A stretch of 64,000 nucleotides of DNA from Astrothelium macrocarpum (taxonomy: Eukaryota > Ascomycota > Dothideomycetes > Trypetheliales > Trypetheliaceae): positions 42,236-106,235 of the forward strand of contig JAGEMR010000103.1 of assembly GCA_021030915.1 (NCBI GenBank), given 5' to 3'. Under the pieces are notes generated by a model that saw nothing but the letters and a program-made list of their open reading frames with translations, ran no database searches and had not been told where the DNA came from. Shown here in pieces: positions 46,914 to 59,823 of the stretch. Within the stretch, counting starts at the first letter, position 1. Every line of letters begins with the position of its first letter. The position numbers and the translations under genes were made by a program.

Positions 46914-48581
46914 TCACAGATCTTGATGTTCCTTCGGTAAGCCCTGTCGCTCTCTTATATGCTTCCCGTAAAAGAGTAGAAAAACAAGCGGAAAGATGGT
47001 CAGTACATTAATCATGGCTAAGATGCCAAATGCGACATCATAACCCGATTTTTCGCTAAATTCTAGGGCATAAAAGCCGATGGTAAAGGCGAATGCTAAT
47101 CGTCATCGTTAGATATGCTTTCCCATCGGCTTCTGAATATATCATTCTGTTCATAAAATAAACCAGGTCTAAATGCACAAGGCTTAAAGGAAATCAAAAC
47201 TCACTTGACTTGAACAGATTTATGACTGCACCAATCTCTCCACTTTGGGGTTTATAGCTATCCGTGCAATATGTGTACACGACTGTAGTCCCAACTTGGG
47301 TTCCCAGACCAGCTACAGCCATTGTGATAGCCGAGTCCACCCACGGTTTCTTGTGCTGGATGCAATACCCATACGTACTGGTCCCAACAGCTAAGAAAGT
47401 TGTCCACGGAAGGAGCCACAAACGGACTTCAGGCTTTCGGTACCCTCTATGGCGTTTGGCGTATGCATTGATCAGGACATCAGAAATCCAACCAGCGAGG
47501 AGTTCTCCAATCAGGCAGCCGATGGTAAGTGGAACTCCCATAAATAAGCCAGTCTGGCCGGGGTTAAAGTCATAAACGACCTTGGTAATGTGTGCGCCTG
47601 TGATTGCAAACAGTGTTGAGCCATAGGTGTTGCAAGTCATGTAATAAATGCAAGGCAAAAGCACCGCGGCATATTTTACCATTCGAAATGATGTCAAGAA
47701 GTCGTTAAGCTGAATTGGTCGATCAAGAACCTTTCCGGGAAAGAACATTCTTTTAAAGTAGCTCCGCTCATTCTCAAGTCTGCTAAAGTCTACACGGGAA
47801 AAGAGCGTTTCGGGCAGTGTGAATAAGACAAGAACCCAAAGCACTCCTTGGATAATGGCAGGAATCCACAAAGTCCACCTCCAGCTAAGGTTCTCCGTAA
47901 TAAATCCGCCGGCGATTGGGCTTACATGAGGACCATTTGTAGTGCTGTTCGCAAGAGTTTAGCATGTTAAATATTTCCAAGCACAATGAAAACGGATGCG
48001 CAATCATACGAGACAGTATAGATTCCTATCCACAAGCCTCTCTCACCCTGAGGAAACAAATCACAGATAGTCGCGGCTCCGAAACCCAACGCTACGCTGT
48101 TTGCGATTCCATTAAAGACTCTTCCCGTCATCACGCCGCCGTAGCTGCTTGCCGAGGCGCTTCCCACGCTAGTCGCGGCAGCGATCAAAGTGCCGATCAC
48201 GTACAACGGTCGTCTACCATACACATTTGCCACAGGAACCAAGAACATTGGCGTTATGCCTGCAAAGAGTATCCATACGGTAGTAATGTAGCTCGCAGTC
48301 GTAACGCTCGTTCCAAGGTCGGCAGCGATAACGTTGAATGCAGGATTAGGAAGAGCGGAGGTCAACTGGGAAGTGAAAGCGAGGAGGGAGATGAGTAGAG
48401 CAATGTAGGCTTTTCGAAAAAAGGGCCAATTGAGGGGATCCGAAGGGTGGTCAGTAGGCTGTGGGACGAGGGGCAAACCATGACGGTCAAGTTTCACGGG
48501 ATGATTGTAATCGGCATCCAGAGAGGAATTGTTCTCTTTCGCATTAGTTTTCCCGGAGATGTCGCTTCTCAAACCGGCCAT
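46914..48581 (-). CDS. MFS transporter (DHA1, drug:H+/polyamine type)
   Basis: Three exons (48581-48010, 47944-47205, 47095-46914) give 497 residues with about 12 predicted membrane segments. The cytosolic N-terminus ends in the family-typical DHPSDPLNWPFFRKAYIALL. Motif A between helices 2 and 3 is NVYGRRPLYVIG. The segment TTNGPHVSPIAGGFITENLSWRWTLW fits helix 5 of 12-helix drug antiporters. The central loop (LFSRVDFSRLENERSYFKRMFF) and the last helices (FAFTIGFYALEFSEKSGYDVAFGILAMI, ending GKHIRERQGLPKEHQDL) are complete. Such proteins export small toxic compounds or polyamines; substrate unknown. The donor GTGAGT and acceptor GATTAG at the last intron recover the frame exactly. Divergent from the class II aldolase gene, suggesting co-regulation. 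Confidence 0.92.
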
Positions 48582-49139
48582 TGCAATCAAATGCCAAAGA
48601 CACAACAGGACGGAAATCAATGAAAAATCTACACGTCCTGACGACACTTTTATCCACATATAAACTAACATTCGCATGAAAGATAGACTGTCAGCCTGTA
48701 TGGGCAGCGCTATCACTGGTTAAGATGATTTTAGTGGCATCCTCCGGATACCGTGATTGGCGCTTTCCAAAGTCGGCATAATAACGAAGAAACGGAGTGC
48801 GAACCGTGCTGAACCCCATTACAAAGACGGCTAATCATGTACCTAATCCCCATAATCAGTAAGATCTCATGTGAAGAGCTACCTAGATTAAGATTTGACC
48901 AATTAGACCTACCTCCGACTGGACTTGCCGCCTTCCACTTGACGGTTATCTCACCTTTGGTTTCAACCCCTCCACGCATCACCCCACGAGACGCGGAATG
49001 AACCCCCCAAAGTATGCCGCTTCTCCGCAAATGTCAGAGAATGTTCGGGTGATGTGCTTCATACCTTCGAATTTCAGAATTTTTCCTACATTGTTCAAAG
49101 TGATTGGTACCATACCAAGACAGTTTCAATCTTCTGAGG
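48582..49139. promoter_or_regulatory. divergent promoter MFS/class II aldolase
   Basis: 558 bp between divergent start codons of two accessory genes. A bidirectional control region is plausible, but no CGG-type Zn2Cys6 palindrome was confirmed by eye. Confidence 0.35.
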
Positions 49140-50084
49140 ATGTCCACCATAAAGCCGGATGAACTCTTGATTAAGCATATCCAACGCACCTTTATCACAG
49201 GATGCCATATTCTCCATTACCAGCGGTAAAGCTACGGTGGATACACCAAGTGTTAGTCCCACCATCTGATAATCAACCTCCACAGGGTCCTTGACGCCTA
49301 CGGCCATCTCTCCGTCCGGCACCCAGAGGATCCTACAACCTTCATGATGTCTCGATATATCGCCCCGGGCACCATCTCTTCGCCACTCGATCTCGTTGTC
49401 TACAGGGTTTCGGATGCTTCTCCTGTTGACCCCTCGTCTCCACCCGGCTACTCCGAGCGTTGCATTCATTCCGAAGTCTATAAACGATACACTGGCGTGC
49501 ATGCCGTAATTCATAGCCATTCGGAGGCAGTAGTACCATACTCAGTGTCGGGTGTGCCGATGCGGCCATGCTATCACATGGCTGGTTTTCTTGGGGGAAG
49601 CACGCCGGTTTGGGATATCGGAGAGGTATACCAGGAGGGGGATAGGAAAGATATGTTAGTGAGAGACACAAGGCTTGGTGCTTCGTTAGCCAAGTCATTC
49701 TCGAGAGTTGGAGATGGTAAGGAGGGAGAAGAGAGGAAGGGCGAGCCACCGAATTCTGTTGTTCTGATGAGAGGACATGGGTTCACAGTCTGTGCGAAGA
49801 CGATTGAAGATTGCGTCCTGCGCGCCATTTACACGCAAAAGAATGCAGAGATTCAGACAACGGCACTGCTAACAAGGACTGCGTTTCTCAGCAGCAGCAG
49901 CAACAGCGGCGTATCCGAGGAAGATGGACCGAAGAGATCGGAGTTGATCGGCGGCCTGGCGACATTGAGTGAGGAGGAGGCCGAGGGAGCAAGGGATATG
50001 ACGCTTTGGAGCGCGCAGCGGCCATGGAAATTATGGGTCAGAGAGGTTGAAGCACAGGGGATGTATGTGAATCTTGTGATCTAG
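49140..50084 (+). CDS. class II aldolase/adducin-domain protein (second copy)
   Basis: Two exons (49140-49225, 49286-50084) give 294 residues. The start MSTIKPDELLIKHIQRTFITGCHILHYQ joins across the intron to RVLDAYGHLSVRHPEDPTTF, matching the other family member at 35211 (HILHYHNVLDAHSHISVRNPD). Zinc-site residues are retained: VIHSHSEAVVPYSV (HSH) and VVLMRGHGFTVCAKTIED. The region MRPCYHMAGFLGGSTPVWDIGE corresponds to LRPVISAAGFLASEAPAWDISS in the paralogue. The catalytic acid expected for true aldolases cannot be confirmed by eye, so the substrate is open. It lacks the Ser-rich insertion of the paralogue. It lies inside the accessory block, divergent from an MFS transporter. Confidence 0.9.
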
Positions 50085-51713
50085 CATCAGATAAGCTTTC
50101 TCGTGCTGCACCCTTCACGTGCTGCGGGAAACTTGCAGACGCGACCCACTTTGCCGGTCACGATCCGTCGGGAGGGTCGTAGCTACTTTACTCGGGGGAC
50201 AGACCAACTCTAAGACCATCAACTTGCCAAGCTCATTTTGTTCAATTTACACTAAGTCCTTCCCACTTCTGTTGAGTACCTATCCCTAAATGCGCGAACT
50301 TATCATATGATCTATATGATCTGTAGACTATACCCCAGCAGTATTCTTCGTGTTATCCTCACGCAGGGCAATCAGCTTGTTCCAAGTGAATCGAAACCAT
50401 TCTGTCCTCCTGTGCTGCTGTTTGACCCAACTTCTCAAAATGAGACTTTTAACTCAAGGACCTGCCAGTCCAAGGATTTTTTTTAGGTTCGGACATGTCA
50501 GATCTGCGTAACGTAGGAGGTTTGCACGCATAACGTGCTGGTAGCCTTTGATCAAATCTTCTGAAAGTCAAAAAGTACGCTTACTTTTGCTAGTATATCG
50601 TCAGTCTGCCGAAAAAGCGGATTGAAGCTGTTACATTTCTCTCATAGTGTCCATTGTGAAAGAATGAGCAAAAGTGACATTTGTTAGCGCATCCCCTAGT
50701 GGCTTGTGTCGTTCATTACAGCTATTCTATGTTATGCGACAAGGGCATGACTCACTCTCGTCTAGAGCGTGAATATCCTGAACTGCTGTTGTTGTTTTTA
50801 TCTCTCTTTATTCATGATGTGATTTGTTTCCTTGGCATCGTTACGTCGTCCTGTCTCCATTCAGGATTTCTGGTGCATGTATCTAGTGATTTTTCGGATT
50901 TTCTTTTCTCAGTCAATGCTGACGTGCAAAGATTTTGTTCAAACCGGTGGCTGAGACTCATACGCCAGAACTCCACCTGCCCGTCTTCTTCCAGGAATCT
51001 CCCAATGGCGAAGAAATCAAAGAGCCTGTAAAAGAAGACTTGCCGACCATGATTGTTCCACCAACAACGAAGATCCCTGAAATCGATGCCATGATCCAGT
51101 CTGCTTGTGTTGTGCATCAGGGAGACCTTGAAGAATTCTAGTGTATTGACGTGGGATTCAGGGTGATCCACAATTACATACATATGCTTGCACCTCCGCG
51201 ATCTGGGGTCCAGCAGTCTTGGCAGTAATAAAGTCACTAGGCGATCCCGTTGTTCGGAAAATCGCGAAAGATTCATGACGCGCGTGGAGACCCTGTTAGC
51301 GCCTTCCAGGGACATTTACGCAGTCTGCCGACCTGTTAGGAGTGCAATTTACCACTAACCCCGCTTTTCGGCAATGTTTACGTGTAAACTAACAAGCACT
51401 TAATGCCTCTTAGGGCAAAATTGATCATTAATTGCGTGTTTAGCTGAAGCAGCACTTTTGGTCTGAACTGAAGGACTAAACGGAGTCTTAGCTCTCGTCC
51501 ATACTTGTCTTGAAAATATTGACCTTCAAGTCTTCTCGTACCTTGGTTGCCTCCGGCGCAGTTACGACATAATCCCCAGCCGCCTAATCCGCAATTGTCT
51601 GGTTCAAGCATTGACTACCGGAATTGGTACTCCGTCATTTGGCGCCTCCATCGTGTGCTAGATCATCTGAACCAACGTGCATACACATATCAGAAGAATC
51701 CTACTGAACCTTA
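50085..51713. other. intergenic region, no supported gene
   Basis: 1.6 kb between two accessory genes. An ATG frame of 167 codons lies on the minus strand at 50812-51315, and an overlapping plus-strand frame is at about 50935-51141. Neither product resembles a known family, so no gene is called. Possible site of a lost gene. Confidence 0.4.
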
Positions 51714-53756
51714 ATGGCCCCACATGCTGAAGATGCTTCAGGTGATATGTATGGCTGGTCGAATGGTCAGAGCGTGCATGAAGACGTCATCCGCGAAGAA
51801 CCGTTGAACAAGAAGAAAAGAATCGACGTTGTTTGTATAGGAGCAGGTGTTTCCGGTCTGGCGGCTGCCATCCAAGTGCAACAATCCATGTCGAACTGTA
51901 ATTTTGACATTTACGAGAAGAATGGAGATCTAGGAGGTACTTGGTTAGAGAATAGGTATCCTGGGTGTGCCTGTAGATTCCTCTCACCCTATACCTTTGA
52001 GAGCATTCTGATAGACATTCCCAGGCGATGTCCCAGCTCACGCATACGCTTACACATTTGAGCCCAACCCAGACTAGTAATCCAACAATGTCATCCAAAG
52101 TTCCCGTCGAACATTTGCTAAAACTTGACAGTTCGAGATATTATATTGGTTCCGTGGAAATCCATAACTATCTCAAAGGCGTAGCTAAGAAACATTCCCT
52201 GGAGAAATTCATCAAATATCACCACAAGCTTACCAGTGCTATATGGAATGAGTACAGAGGTACTTGGGAGCTGGAGTTTGAAGTCAGCGGTCCCGAAGAT
52301 AGTCAGCAGAAAACCATTTTGCGAAGGGAGTGTGCTGTTCTGATCAATGCATGCGGGCTTCTGAACAACTGGAAATGGCCGGCTATCCCTGGTCTTTCTC
52401 GATTCCAAGGCCATCTCACGCACTCTGCTAGATGGGACCGAGACTATGACTTTAGTGGGAAAAGGATAGCAATCATTGGATCTGGCTCCTCGGCGATCCA
52501 AATCATACCAGAGCTCCAACGTATTGTACAGCATTTGGTGGCTTTTATACGATCACCAACATGGATAGCTCCATCACAGGGGTTCGTTGACCCCAAGAGC
52601 GAGGGCCCCCTCAACTTCTTCTACACCGAGGAGGATAAGAAGAGGTTCCGTGATGATCCTGACTACTTCCTCAACTACAGGAAATCCATTGAGTCTGATA
52701 TGAACAGAACTTTTGAGACATTTCTAAAGGATAGTGAAAAACAAAAGGGAGCATTTGTGGAGTTTGCAAAGATGATGAAAAATCGCCTTGGGGGCGACGA
52801 GGAGCTTTCCGAACTATTAACACCGAAATGGGGCGTTGGATGCAGAAGATTGACCCCGGGTCAGAACTTTCTGGAGAGTCTGGTAAAAGAGAACGTAAAT
52901 GTCATCAAGGATGAGATTGAACGCATTGAAGAAAGCGGCCTTGTGACGGTAGATGGAACCTTACACGAAGTCGATGCTATCGTTTGCGCAACGGGCTTTG
53001 ATACTACTTACAAGCCGAGATTCAAGCTTGTTGGTAGGCGACCTAGTCCTCTGGCGGACTTGTGGACCGATACAAACGACGTCGAAGCATATCTTGCCAT
53101 GGCTATACCTGATTTCCCAAATTACTTCAGTAAGGTTTCCCCTTAATACAGAAGGTCATCCAACTGATCATGATGCAGTGTTCAATGGTCCTAATGCTCC
53201 AATATCGAATGGGACTCTTATACCCGTTTTAGAAAAACAGTGTGAATACATGATGAAAATGATTCGAAAAATGCAGCGGGAGCACATCAAGTATGCATTT
53301 CGCTAATTTGGCAATGATTCAAAGCTGACAAGACTCAGATCAGCATGCATCAAGCCGTCTGTCGTCCGTCAGCTGAATTTACGTCACCAGCAATTTCTAC
53401 AGCGCATGGTATTCACTGACAATTGCCGGTCTTGGTACAAAGGTGGTCGTTCCGATGGGAAGGTCATTGGTATCTGGCCAGGCTCATCATTACACTATTA
53501 CGAGGTTATTAGTGAACCGCGTTATGAAGACTACGATTTCATATACGACTCGGAGAATATGTGGAACTTTCTGGGCAACGGTTGGACACGATTAGAAAAG
53601 GAAGACGCAGAAAATGGTGGGAAAAACGATCTAGCATTTTATCTAACCAAGCCAGACGAGGTTCTCAGAGCACCGGAAAGTTACCACTGTGGGCGACTGG
53701 ATACAACAGAGATTCAAGGCGGCCTTCAAGAAGGACAAGATCATCGCGTCAAATAA
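51714..53756 (+). CDS. Baeyer-Villiger-type flavin monooxygenase
   Basis: FAD/NADPH enzyme that inserts oxygen next to a ketone, making esters or lactones. Five exons (51714-51972, 52025-52076, 52132-53129, 53179-53290, 53339-53756) give 612 residues. The first Rossmann motif is [16 protein letters not shown] (about 39-54), followed by [28 protein letters not shown]. The BVMO fingerprint FxGxxxHxxxWD is present as [12 protein letters not shown] (about 195-206). The second NADPH-binding loop is [17 protein letters not shown]. The late motif [19 protein letters not shown] is also typical. The C-terminal region ([31 protein letters not shown], then [10 protein letters not shown]) matches the larger fungal BVMOs. 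One oddity is Tyr at the NPDxSRYY position where Trp is usual. It probably acts as a tailoring or catabolic oxygenase of the accessory block; substrate unknown. Confidence 0.92.
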
Positions 53757-54469
53757 AATGCAGAAACTTTTCGCCAATGCTTCCATGTCCTCACGATAAA
53801 GAACCTTTGATCCCTTCCCACCGCCAAGGGAATGGATTCGTGAATTTCTGTAACGCTCGCTCTGGCCAAGCCGGACATCATATCAATTGCCGGCCATTTG
53901 CCGTCACGTAATCCTGGGCGATCTGCGTCGGTAAACCCTTGTCTCTGACGACTAGCATCAATCCATCTAGCCTAATCTCAAAGGCCGTTCACTATTTGCG
54001 GGGTCAATGAAGGAGTCGCAAGTCAAACCCCTACGGGGAAAGATCGTCTCCCAGAGCTCTCCGGTTGCTTATGTCAAGTCGGAGATCAAATGCGCCTACA
54101 GTCGCTGTACGAACCGTTAAGCAATCCCGAGGCCTAGACCTCTGACTTGCATTGCCTTCAGCTTTCTCGCACGTTTTGTTGTTTCATTAAATATGTCGAG
54201 CCTCTAATCGTGTAACGCGAAACCTGAAAACAGCTTGCTTGATGTTAACAAGATGGCGTCACACAGTATTCCTGGAATTCAGCTAGACATGAACAATCGA
54301 CCCAAACATCTCATACACAGGTATTGCTCACTGTACCAAGGTTAGGAAGACTAGCTAAATGTGGACCGCGCAATAGTCACGCACATGAAGGAGACATTCC
54401 GGGTACAGTGAACCTTCAAGCCAAAGGTTTGTCAGTGGCTTCATCAAAGAGCATTTGCAGCATTTTTTA
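53757..54469. other. intergenic region
   Basis: 713 bp of 3' flank of the monooxygenase and promoter of the next MFS gene. No gene was recognised. Confidence 0.4.
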
Positions 54470-56613
54470 ATGATCATAGAGGGTGATGATACTGCATATG
54501 GACAGGCACTTTTTCCTGTTCCTGCAGAGGATCCCAATGATCCTCTTCAGGCAAGCACCATTCCCTCTGACTTCTTGGCCTGACTAATTGGGACATCAAG
54601 TAGTGGTCGAACTTTAAAAAAACCATGATCCTAATCATATGTTCCTTTTATTCCTTCCTTAGCAATTCCGCCCTGCTCGGTCCTTCGGTATACATTGCCA
54701 TCTATGCAGAAGAGTTCAAAATCTCCGCGGAGACCGCCAGCGGATTGATCAGCTATCCCAATCTTGCATACGGGTTTGGATCGCTTTTCTTGGTCCCAGC
54801 ATATTTGAAGTTCGGTCGGAGGCCTATCATGCTGCTTTCTCTTCTTACGGTGAGTGACAAGCACGAAGTCGCTGTCTCCATCTAACTAATGTGATCTGCA
54901 GTACGTCGCTGGATTGATAGGTTCTTCCCAAGCATCGACCTACAGTGGACTCATGGCCGCACGAGTCATTCAGGGCTTCGGGAGCTCTGTCTGCGAGGCA
55001 CTTCCTGTTCAGCTTGTGAATGACATCTTTTTTTTGCATGAGAGAGGCAAGCGCATTGGATATTATACCGGTGAGTTGCTGTTTCTTGGTCATTTGTGTA
55101 GACGCTGAGAAGGGTTCAATAGTCTGCCTTTGTCTTGGATCTACCGGTCCCCTTTACGCCGGTTACATGCTTGCCGGCGGTTACTCTTGGAGGCTCTTCT
55201 TCTATGTTGAGTTCGCCTTTGGTGCTGCTCTGCTGGTTCTTGCCTTCTTCTTCGTAGAGGAAACTGACTACAGGCGTGCGCATCCCACACCATCTTCCCT
55301 GCCATCGTCGCATCCTGCTTCAGAAAATGAAAAGATCAGAACAGCGACAGAATCACGAGAGGAAGCACTTGCGAGTAACTCTGAAGAGGTATTACCACAG
55401 CGAAAGACATTTGTTCAGACGTTGAAATTGTGGAGCCACATTAATCACGATGTTCCCTTTTTAATGACGAGCGTCCGGGCTTTTTCCTATTACCTTGTCC
55501 CTTGCGTTTTTTGGGTGGTGACGAGCTACGGTATAAATATTGGTCTTGGAGCTCTGGCATTCAATTATACCTTTCCGCTGAAAATTGTCTCGCCGCCATA
55601 CTCTTGGAGTCAGGTACGTTTACAAGCGTTCATTGAGCTCCCATTGTTTTGGACGACGGTCAGAGAGTGACTCGTCCACGCTTCATTATTTACTGGCTTT
55701 TCTGCCCGTAGGCTCTGGCTAACCCGAACGATCGGATTGGGTTAAGCCAACGCACACGAAAGCCTGCAAACTTGGTCATCTGACAATGCTGTAGACAAAC
55801 ACCGGACTCATCGCCGTTGCGTACGCTATTGGCTACTTCCTCGCTATTCCGTAAGTGTCATGTCTACCCAATGTTGTCATATCGCGAACTTCACCAAAAC
55901 GCCTTTTTTACACCAGTCAAGCGACCCAAGCAGTGGCTTGACCATGTCTAGGGAGAATTTCTATTTGCACAAATCTTACTTATACTTTTCTTAGGTTTAC
56001 GCCTTCATCAGACCGACTCGCAGCGTATCTCACGCGTAAGAATAACGGAATCAGAGAAGCTGAGATGCGTCTTGGAGTCATGCTACCGGCAATGTTGATC
56101 GGTCCTGCTGGCTTGATTGTGTACGGTCTCACCGCGCAAAGAAATTTGCATTGGGTCGGGTACTTTGCTGGAGTGGCCATGGTCGACTGGGCCGGTATGT
56201 TTCTCTATTTACTCCGTTCGAGGCATGCATCTGATATTCTGTAGCTTATTTCTACTTTTCTTTCACTCTTGCATATTCCGTTGATAGCTACAATGCCAAT
56301 TTGTCAGAGATGTAAGTTTGTCAAGCTCTATGCACATCTTCCAGCGCCTGCTGACGATGCCATCAGGCTCATCGCGATGAATCTTGGGAAGCAGGCCATC
56401 TCGTTCGGAATGGGCTTTGAGCTTCTCAACTGGGTGTTGAAGGATGGTTACGCTACTGTCATTGCTGGCGTCTTTACTGCTGTTTTGCTCATCAATAATT
56501 TGGCTTTAGTTGTGTTCATGGTATCGGGCAAGCGCATCCGCACCGTCTTCTCACGATCATGGCTTGCAAGAATGCACCGCCGGACGATCAAAGATCCAAA
56601 TCAAACACACTAG
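54470..56613 (+). CDS. MFS transporter with many introns
   Basis: Eight exons (54470-54550, 54604-54849, 54902-55070, 55123-55613, 55795-55850, 55995-56194, 56245-56311, 56367-56613) give 518 residues; all phases close. The start MIIEGDDTAYGQALFPVPAEDPNDPLQWSNF is the family-typical N-terminus. Motif A is LKFGRRPIMLLSLL, helix 4 has AARVIQGFGSSVCEALPVQLVNDIFFLHERGKRIGYY, and GYSWRLFFYVEFAFGAALLVLAFFFVEET fits helices 5-6. A long Ser-rich loop precedes helix 7. The C-terminal helices are complete (NLGKQAISFGMGFELLNWVLKDGY). The first intron (54551-54603) uses GC rather than GT at the donor. Members export metabolites or take up small nutrients; substrate unknown. It lies between the monooxygenase and another transporter. 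Confidence 0.9.
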
Positions 56614-58166
56614 GGCATCCTTAAAGCAGCAATACTCAAAAAGAATAAAGAGAGTGCTGGAAAGTCCATCCTTGGAAATTTCTAGAATCTTTGTTATCTC
56701 TGGCCGTATACACAAGTGGCCTTTGCAAATCTACGCTTACACCTGATGTCTGAATTGAACTTTTGCTTTTCACAGCTATGACATCTCCAGGTTTTCATAA
56801 GCGATTAGGGTCCTGACTCTCGATGTGGCTTTGATTTCGGCTGTCGCTCAAGGATTTGGAATTCAGGGCCTACTCACCATTCGCTCTGAGCATGACACTC
56901 ATCAGCATACTTATCCCGCCCCCTTGGTAAAGTTCATAGGATGGTTGTGGTGCTCCCGAGTCGAGGGACTATAGCGTCAAGTTTCTTTAGCTAGCGCATC
57001 CATCAGAAAGAACCAATAGAGAACCCTTGAACGTATCTGGAAACAACAAGTCTTTGAAAAATCGAAGGACTGAATTCCTTTCTCCTTGGATTGTGTTTAA
57101 TTAGCTGAATTATCTAAGATTTCCCACGGATTCATGTATAGAATTGGCTCGCTTTCTACTGCGCGTGAGAGTCGCAAAAGGGAAAGAGTATACAAAAATT
57201 CTGTTTCGATTGACGTTTCTTCCGGAAAAGAATGCATTTTCCATATCCAGTCAGGGGTAGGCAACAGGGCCACTGGTAGATTGTAGTTTTACTAGTGCTG
57301 AACCCGGGAATCCGGTCCCGCCTTTCCTAATCTTGCACCCTTCTCATCGGATAGTTTCATGGCTCTCTAGCTAATCTCCACCAGGCTCAAAAAACTTCAG
57401 ATCTTAGTCGTCAATGTCTTAGAAACTATTCGCGGCTATGGATTCAAGAAGACGAGGATGGTATCTGTTATTCTAAAGAAAATGATTGACATGGTACAGT
57501 TGCCCGATGACTCTTATCTCTGGGCTCGCTGATGGAGCCAGGAAATGTCTCCTCAAAATCATGAAGGGCATCTATCAGGATTATACTCTGCTCACTGCTT
57601 GTCTCACACTTCTGAAAAATGCCTGGTTGCTGTTCTTACAACTGTGCGTTTCATTATTGATTTAATCGTCCGCTAGCCCGTGGAGTTCAGCCAAGACTGC
57701 CGCAACATCTTACTCCGTGTTCATCTTTTTTCTTTTTCCAATGATACCAACGCCTACTTCATATTATCGAAGCAGCAAAGAACTCGGTTTATGATCAGCA
57801 AACTAGTCACGATTGGAAATGAGATCAAAAGTGAAAGAGGCTTAGATTAGATTCGCAACCTAGTGGAATGCGGCTCCGAAGGCCGAGAATGCCGAGCCGA
57901 GCATGCAGAGCACAGTCAGGATGCGTCATCCAATTGAGGCAAGACCTTGGAATGTTGACAAGCGGTGTCGGTCAAAAGGCTCCAATTTGTTTTCTCTCCT
58001 TTCCGCGACTGAAATAGGCTGATTTACTCTTAGAATTCTCTCGGGCGTCAACATAAATGAAATCCGGTGCGCCTTGTTCATAACCCTCTAATTAGGTGCC
58101 AAGAAGTCGAAGGACGAACGGCTCGTATTCCAGTTCTACTGCGGAGATTGCCGCCACGCCATCATA
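56614..58166. other. intergenic region, no supported gene
   Basis: 1.55 kb between two MFS genes. There is no open frame above about 60 codons. A short plus-strand stretch near 57420-57535 looks protein-like but is isolated. A lost gene is possible but not shown. Confidence 0.4.
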
Positions 58167-59763
58167 ATGGACGAAACGACTGCCGGCCAGCACCACAAGT
58201 CTTCGTCTCTAGTTTCTGATCGAGATAAGGAGCCCCAGCCGTCTCAGTATCTACCAGATGTCGAGAAGGCAAATCATCCCCATTCTTTTGAAGATAGCAA
58301 TAAAGCTGCTTATCTGGTGGACTGGGAGCCCAATGATCCTACAAACCCCAAAAATTGGTCAAGTCTTTACAAGGCATGGATCACATTTCAATTGGGCATG
58401 CTTGCAATGGCTGGTTCAATGGCAAGCAGCATAATCTCTCCAGCTGCAGAGCAAATTGCTGCTTACGCTCGAGTCTCATCCGAGGTTACCGTCCTGACTG
58501 TCTCGCTCTATATTCTTGGATTCGCCTTTGGCCCTCTGTGTTGGGCTCCAATCAGTGAGGCTTGGGGAAGGAAATTGAGCATGCTGCCGCCAGTGTTTTG
58601 TCTTGCTCTGTTCTCTATCGGGACTGCGACGAGCACGACTTTTGCCGGGATTGTGGTCACCAGGTTCTTTGGAGGCTTATTTGGATCTGCTCCGATTAGC
58701 AACGTTGGGGCTGCGTTGGGCGACATTTACTATCCTAAAGCTCGGGGAACAGCTGTTACATTTTACGCTGTTGCCGTGGTAGGTGGTCCGACCATCGGCC
58801 CTGTGATCGGCAGTGCTCTGGTTGTGAATCCCAAGCTTGGTTGGCGATGGGCTGAATACATCACATCAATTTGGGTCTTTGCAGTCTTTATACTGACCTT
58901 GATAGCTATGCCGGAAACTTATGCGCCAGTCCTCTTGCAGAGAAAGGCCCAATGTCTAAGACGTGAAAGCGGGAACTCCGCATGGTACCATCCTCATGAA
59001 GAAATGAAGTTAGATGCTCACAGCATCCTTACTCAGCACTTAAGCCGACCTTTGCGCATGTTAATCACCGAGCCAATGGTCGCTTGCATAGCTCTATACG
59101 CTTCGTTCTGTTATGCTTTAGTCTATCTAACACTGGAGGTATTCCCCATAGCTTTTTTCGACATTCGGAGATGGTCGCTTGTTGTCAGTACCCTTCCATT
59201 CCTAGGACTATTTATAGGCGTTTTGTGTGCTGTGGGCGTTAATTTGGGGAACCAACCCAGGTATCGCAGAATCGTGGACGAAAACGGAGGCAAACCCGTT
59301 CCGGAGGCCCGACTTCCTCCTATGATCATCGGTGCTTTCAGTTTTGCTGCTGGACTTTTCTGGTTCGGATGGACTGGAGGTAACAAAAGCATCCACTGGA
59401 TCGTGCCAATCATTTCCACAGCCTTCATTGGTGCGGGCTTTAACATCATCTTTCAGCAATGCATTAATTTTCTTGTTGATACTTATACATTATATGCAGC
59501 ATCGGCAGTTTCTGCAAATACCTTTCTGAGGAGCGTTCTCGCATGCGCCTTTCCTCTGATCGCAAAGCGTAGGTCACTAGTTAAAGCAAAGCCAACGCAC
59601 AGCGCTGATATTGAAGACAGCCATGTTCAACAATCTTGGAGTAGGTCCTGCAATGTCCATACTTGGTGGCATCGCAACTTTAGCCATACCGGTACCATTC
59701 ATTTTCATGAAATATGGACTTCGGCTGCGTAAAATGTCCAAGTTCGCGCCAGTTGAGAACTAA
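58167..59763 (+). CDS. MFS transporter (DHA1-type multidrug)
   Basis: Two exons (58167-59568, 59621-59763; donor GTAGGT, acceptor GAAGACAG) give 514 residues, a normal length. The N-terminal tail ends VDWEPNDPTNPKNWSSLYKAW, the hallmark of the fungal multidrug MFS group. Motif A is ISEAWGRKLSMLPPVF, motif C is AVAVVGGPTIGPVIGSAL, and GWRWAEYITSIWVFAVFILTLIAMPETYAPVLLQRKA completes the first half. Helices 7-12 follow and finish with PMFNNLGVGPAMSILGGIATLAI in exon 2. Without the terminal intron the frame would read into nonsense, so splicing is needed for helix 12. It is probably an exporter of toxic or secondary compounds. Convergent with the SDR gene, with only 60 bp between stop codons. Confidence 0.93.
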
Positions 59764-59823
59764 AACATGGCCTTTGAGCGAGGAAGAGTCGCTTCGGCCG
59801 TTTTAACATTTTGTTTCTTGCGG

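Noticed and set aside
46914..46990. Apparent frameshift near the C-terminus of the minus-strand MFS gene
   Set aside because: Careful reading of the reverse complement gave an uninterrupted frame to GKHIRERQGLPKEHQDL; the shift was a transcription slip.
49095..49520. 141-codon open frame on the minus strand
   Set aside because: It overlaps the class II aldolase gene on the other strand, whose product has clear family motifs; the minus frame is a shadow.
50812..51315. 167-codon ATG frame on the minus strand
   Set aside because: It overlaps plus-strand open frames, has no family similarity I can see and no obvious promoter context; chance is as likely as a gene.
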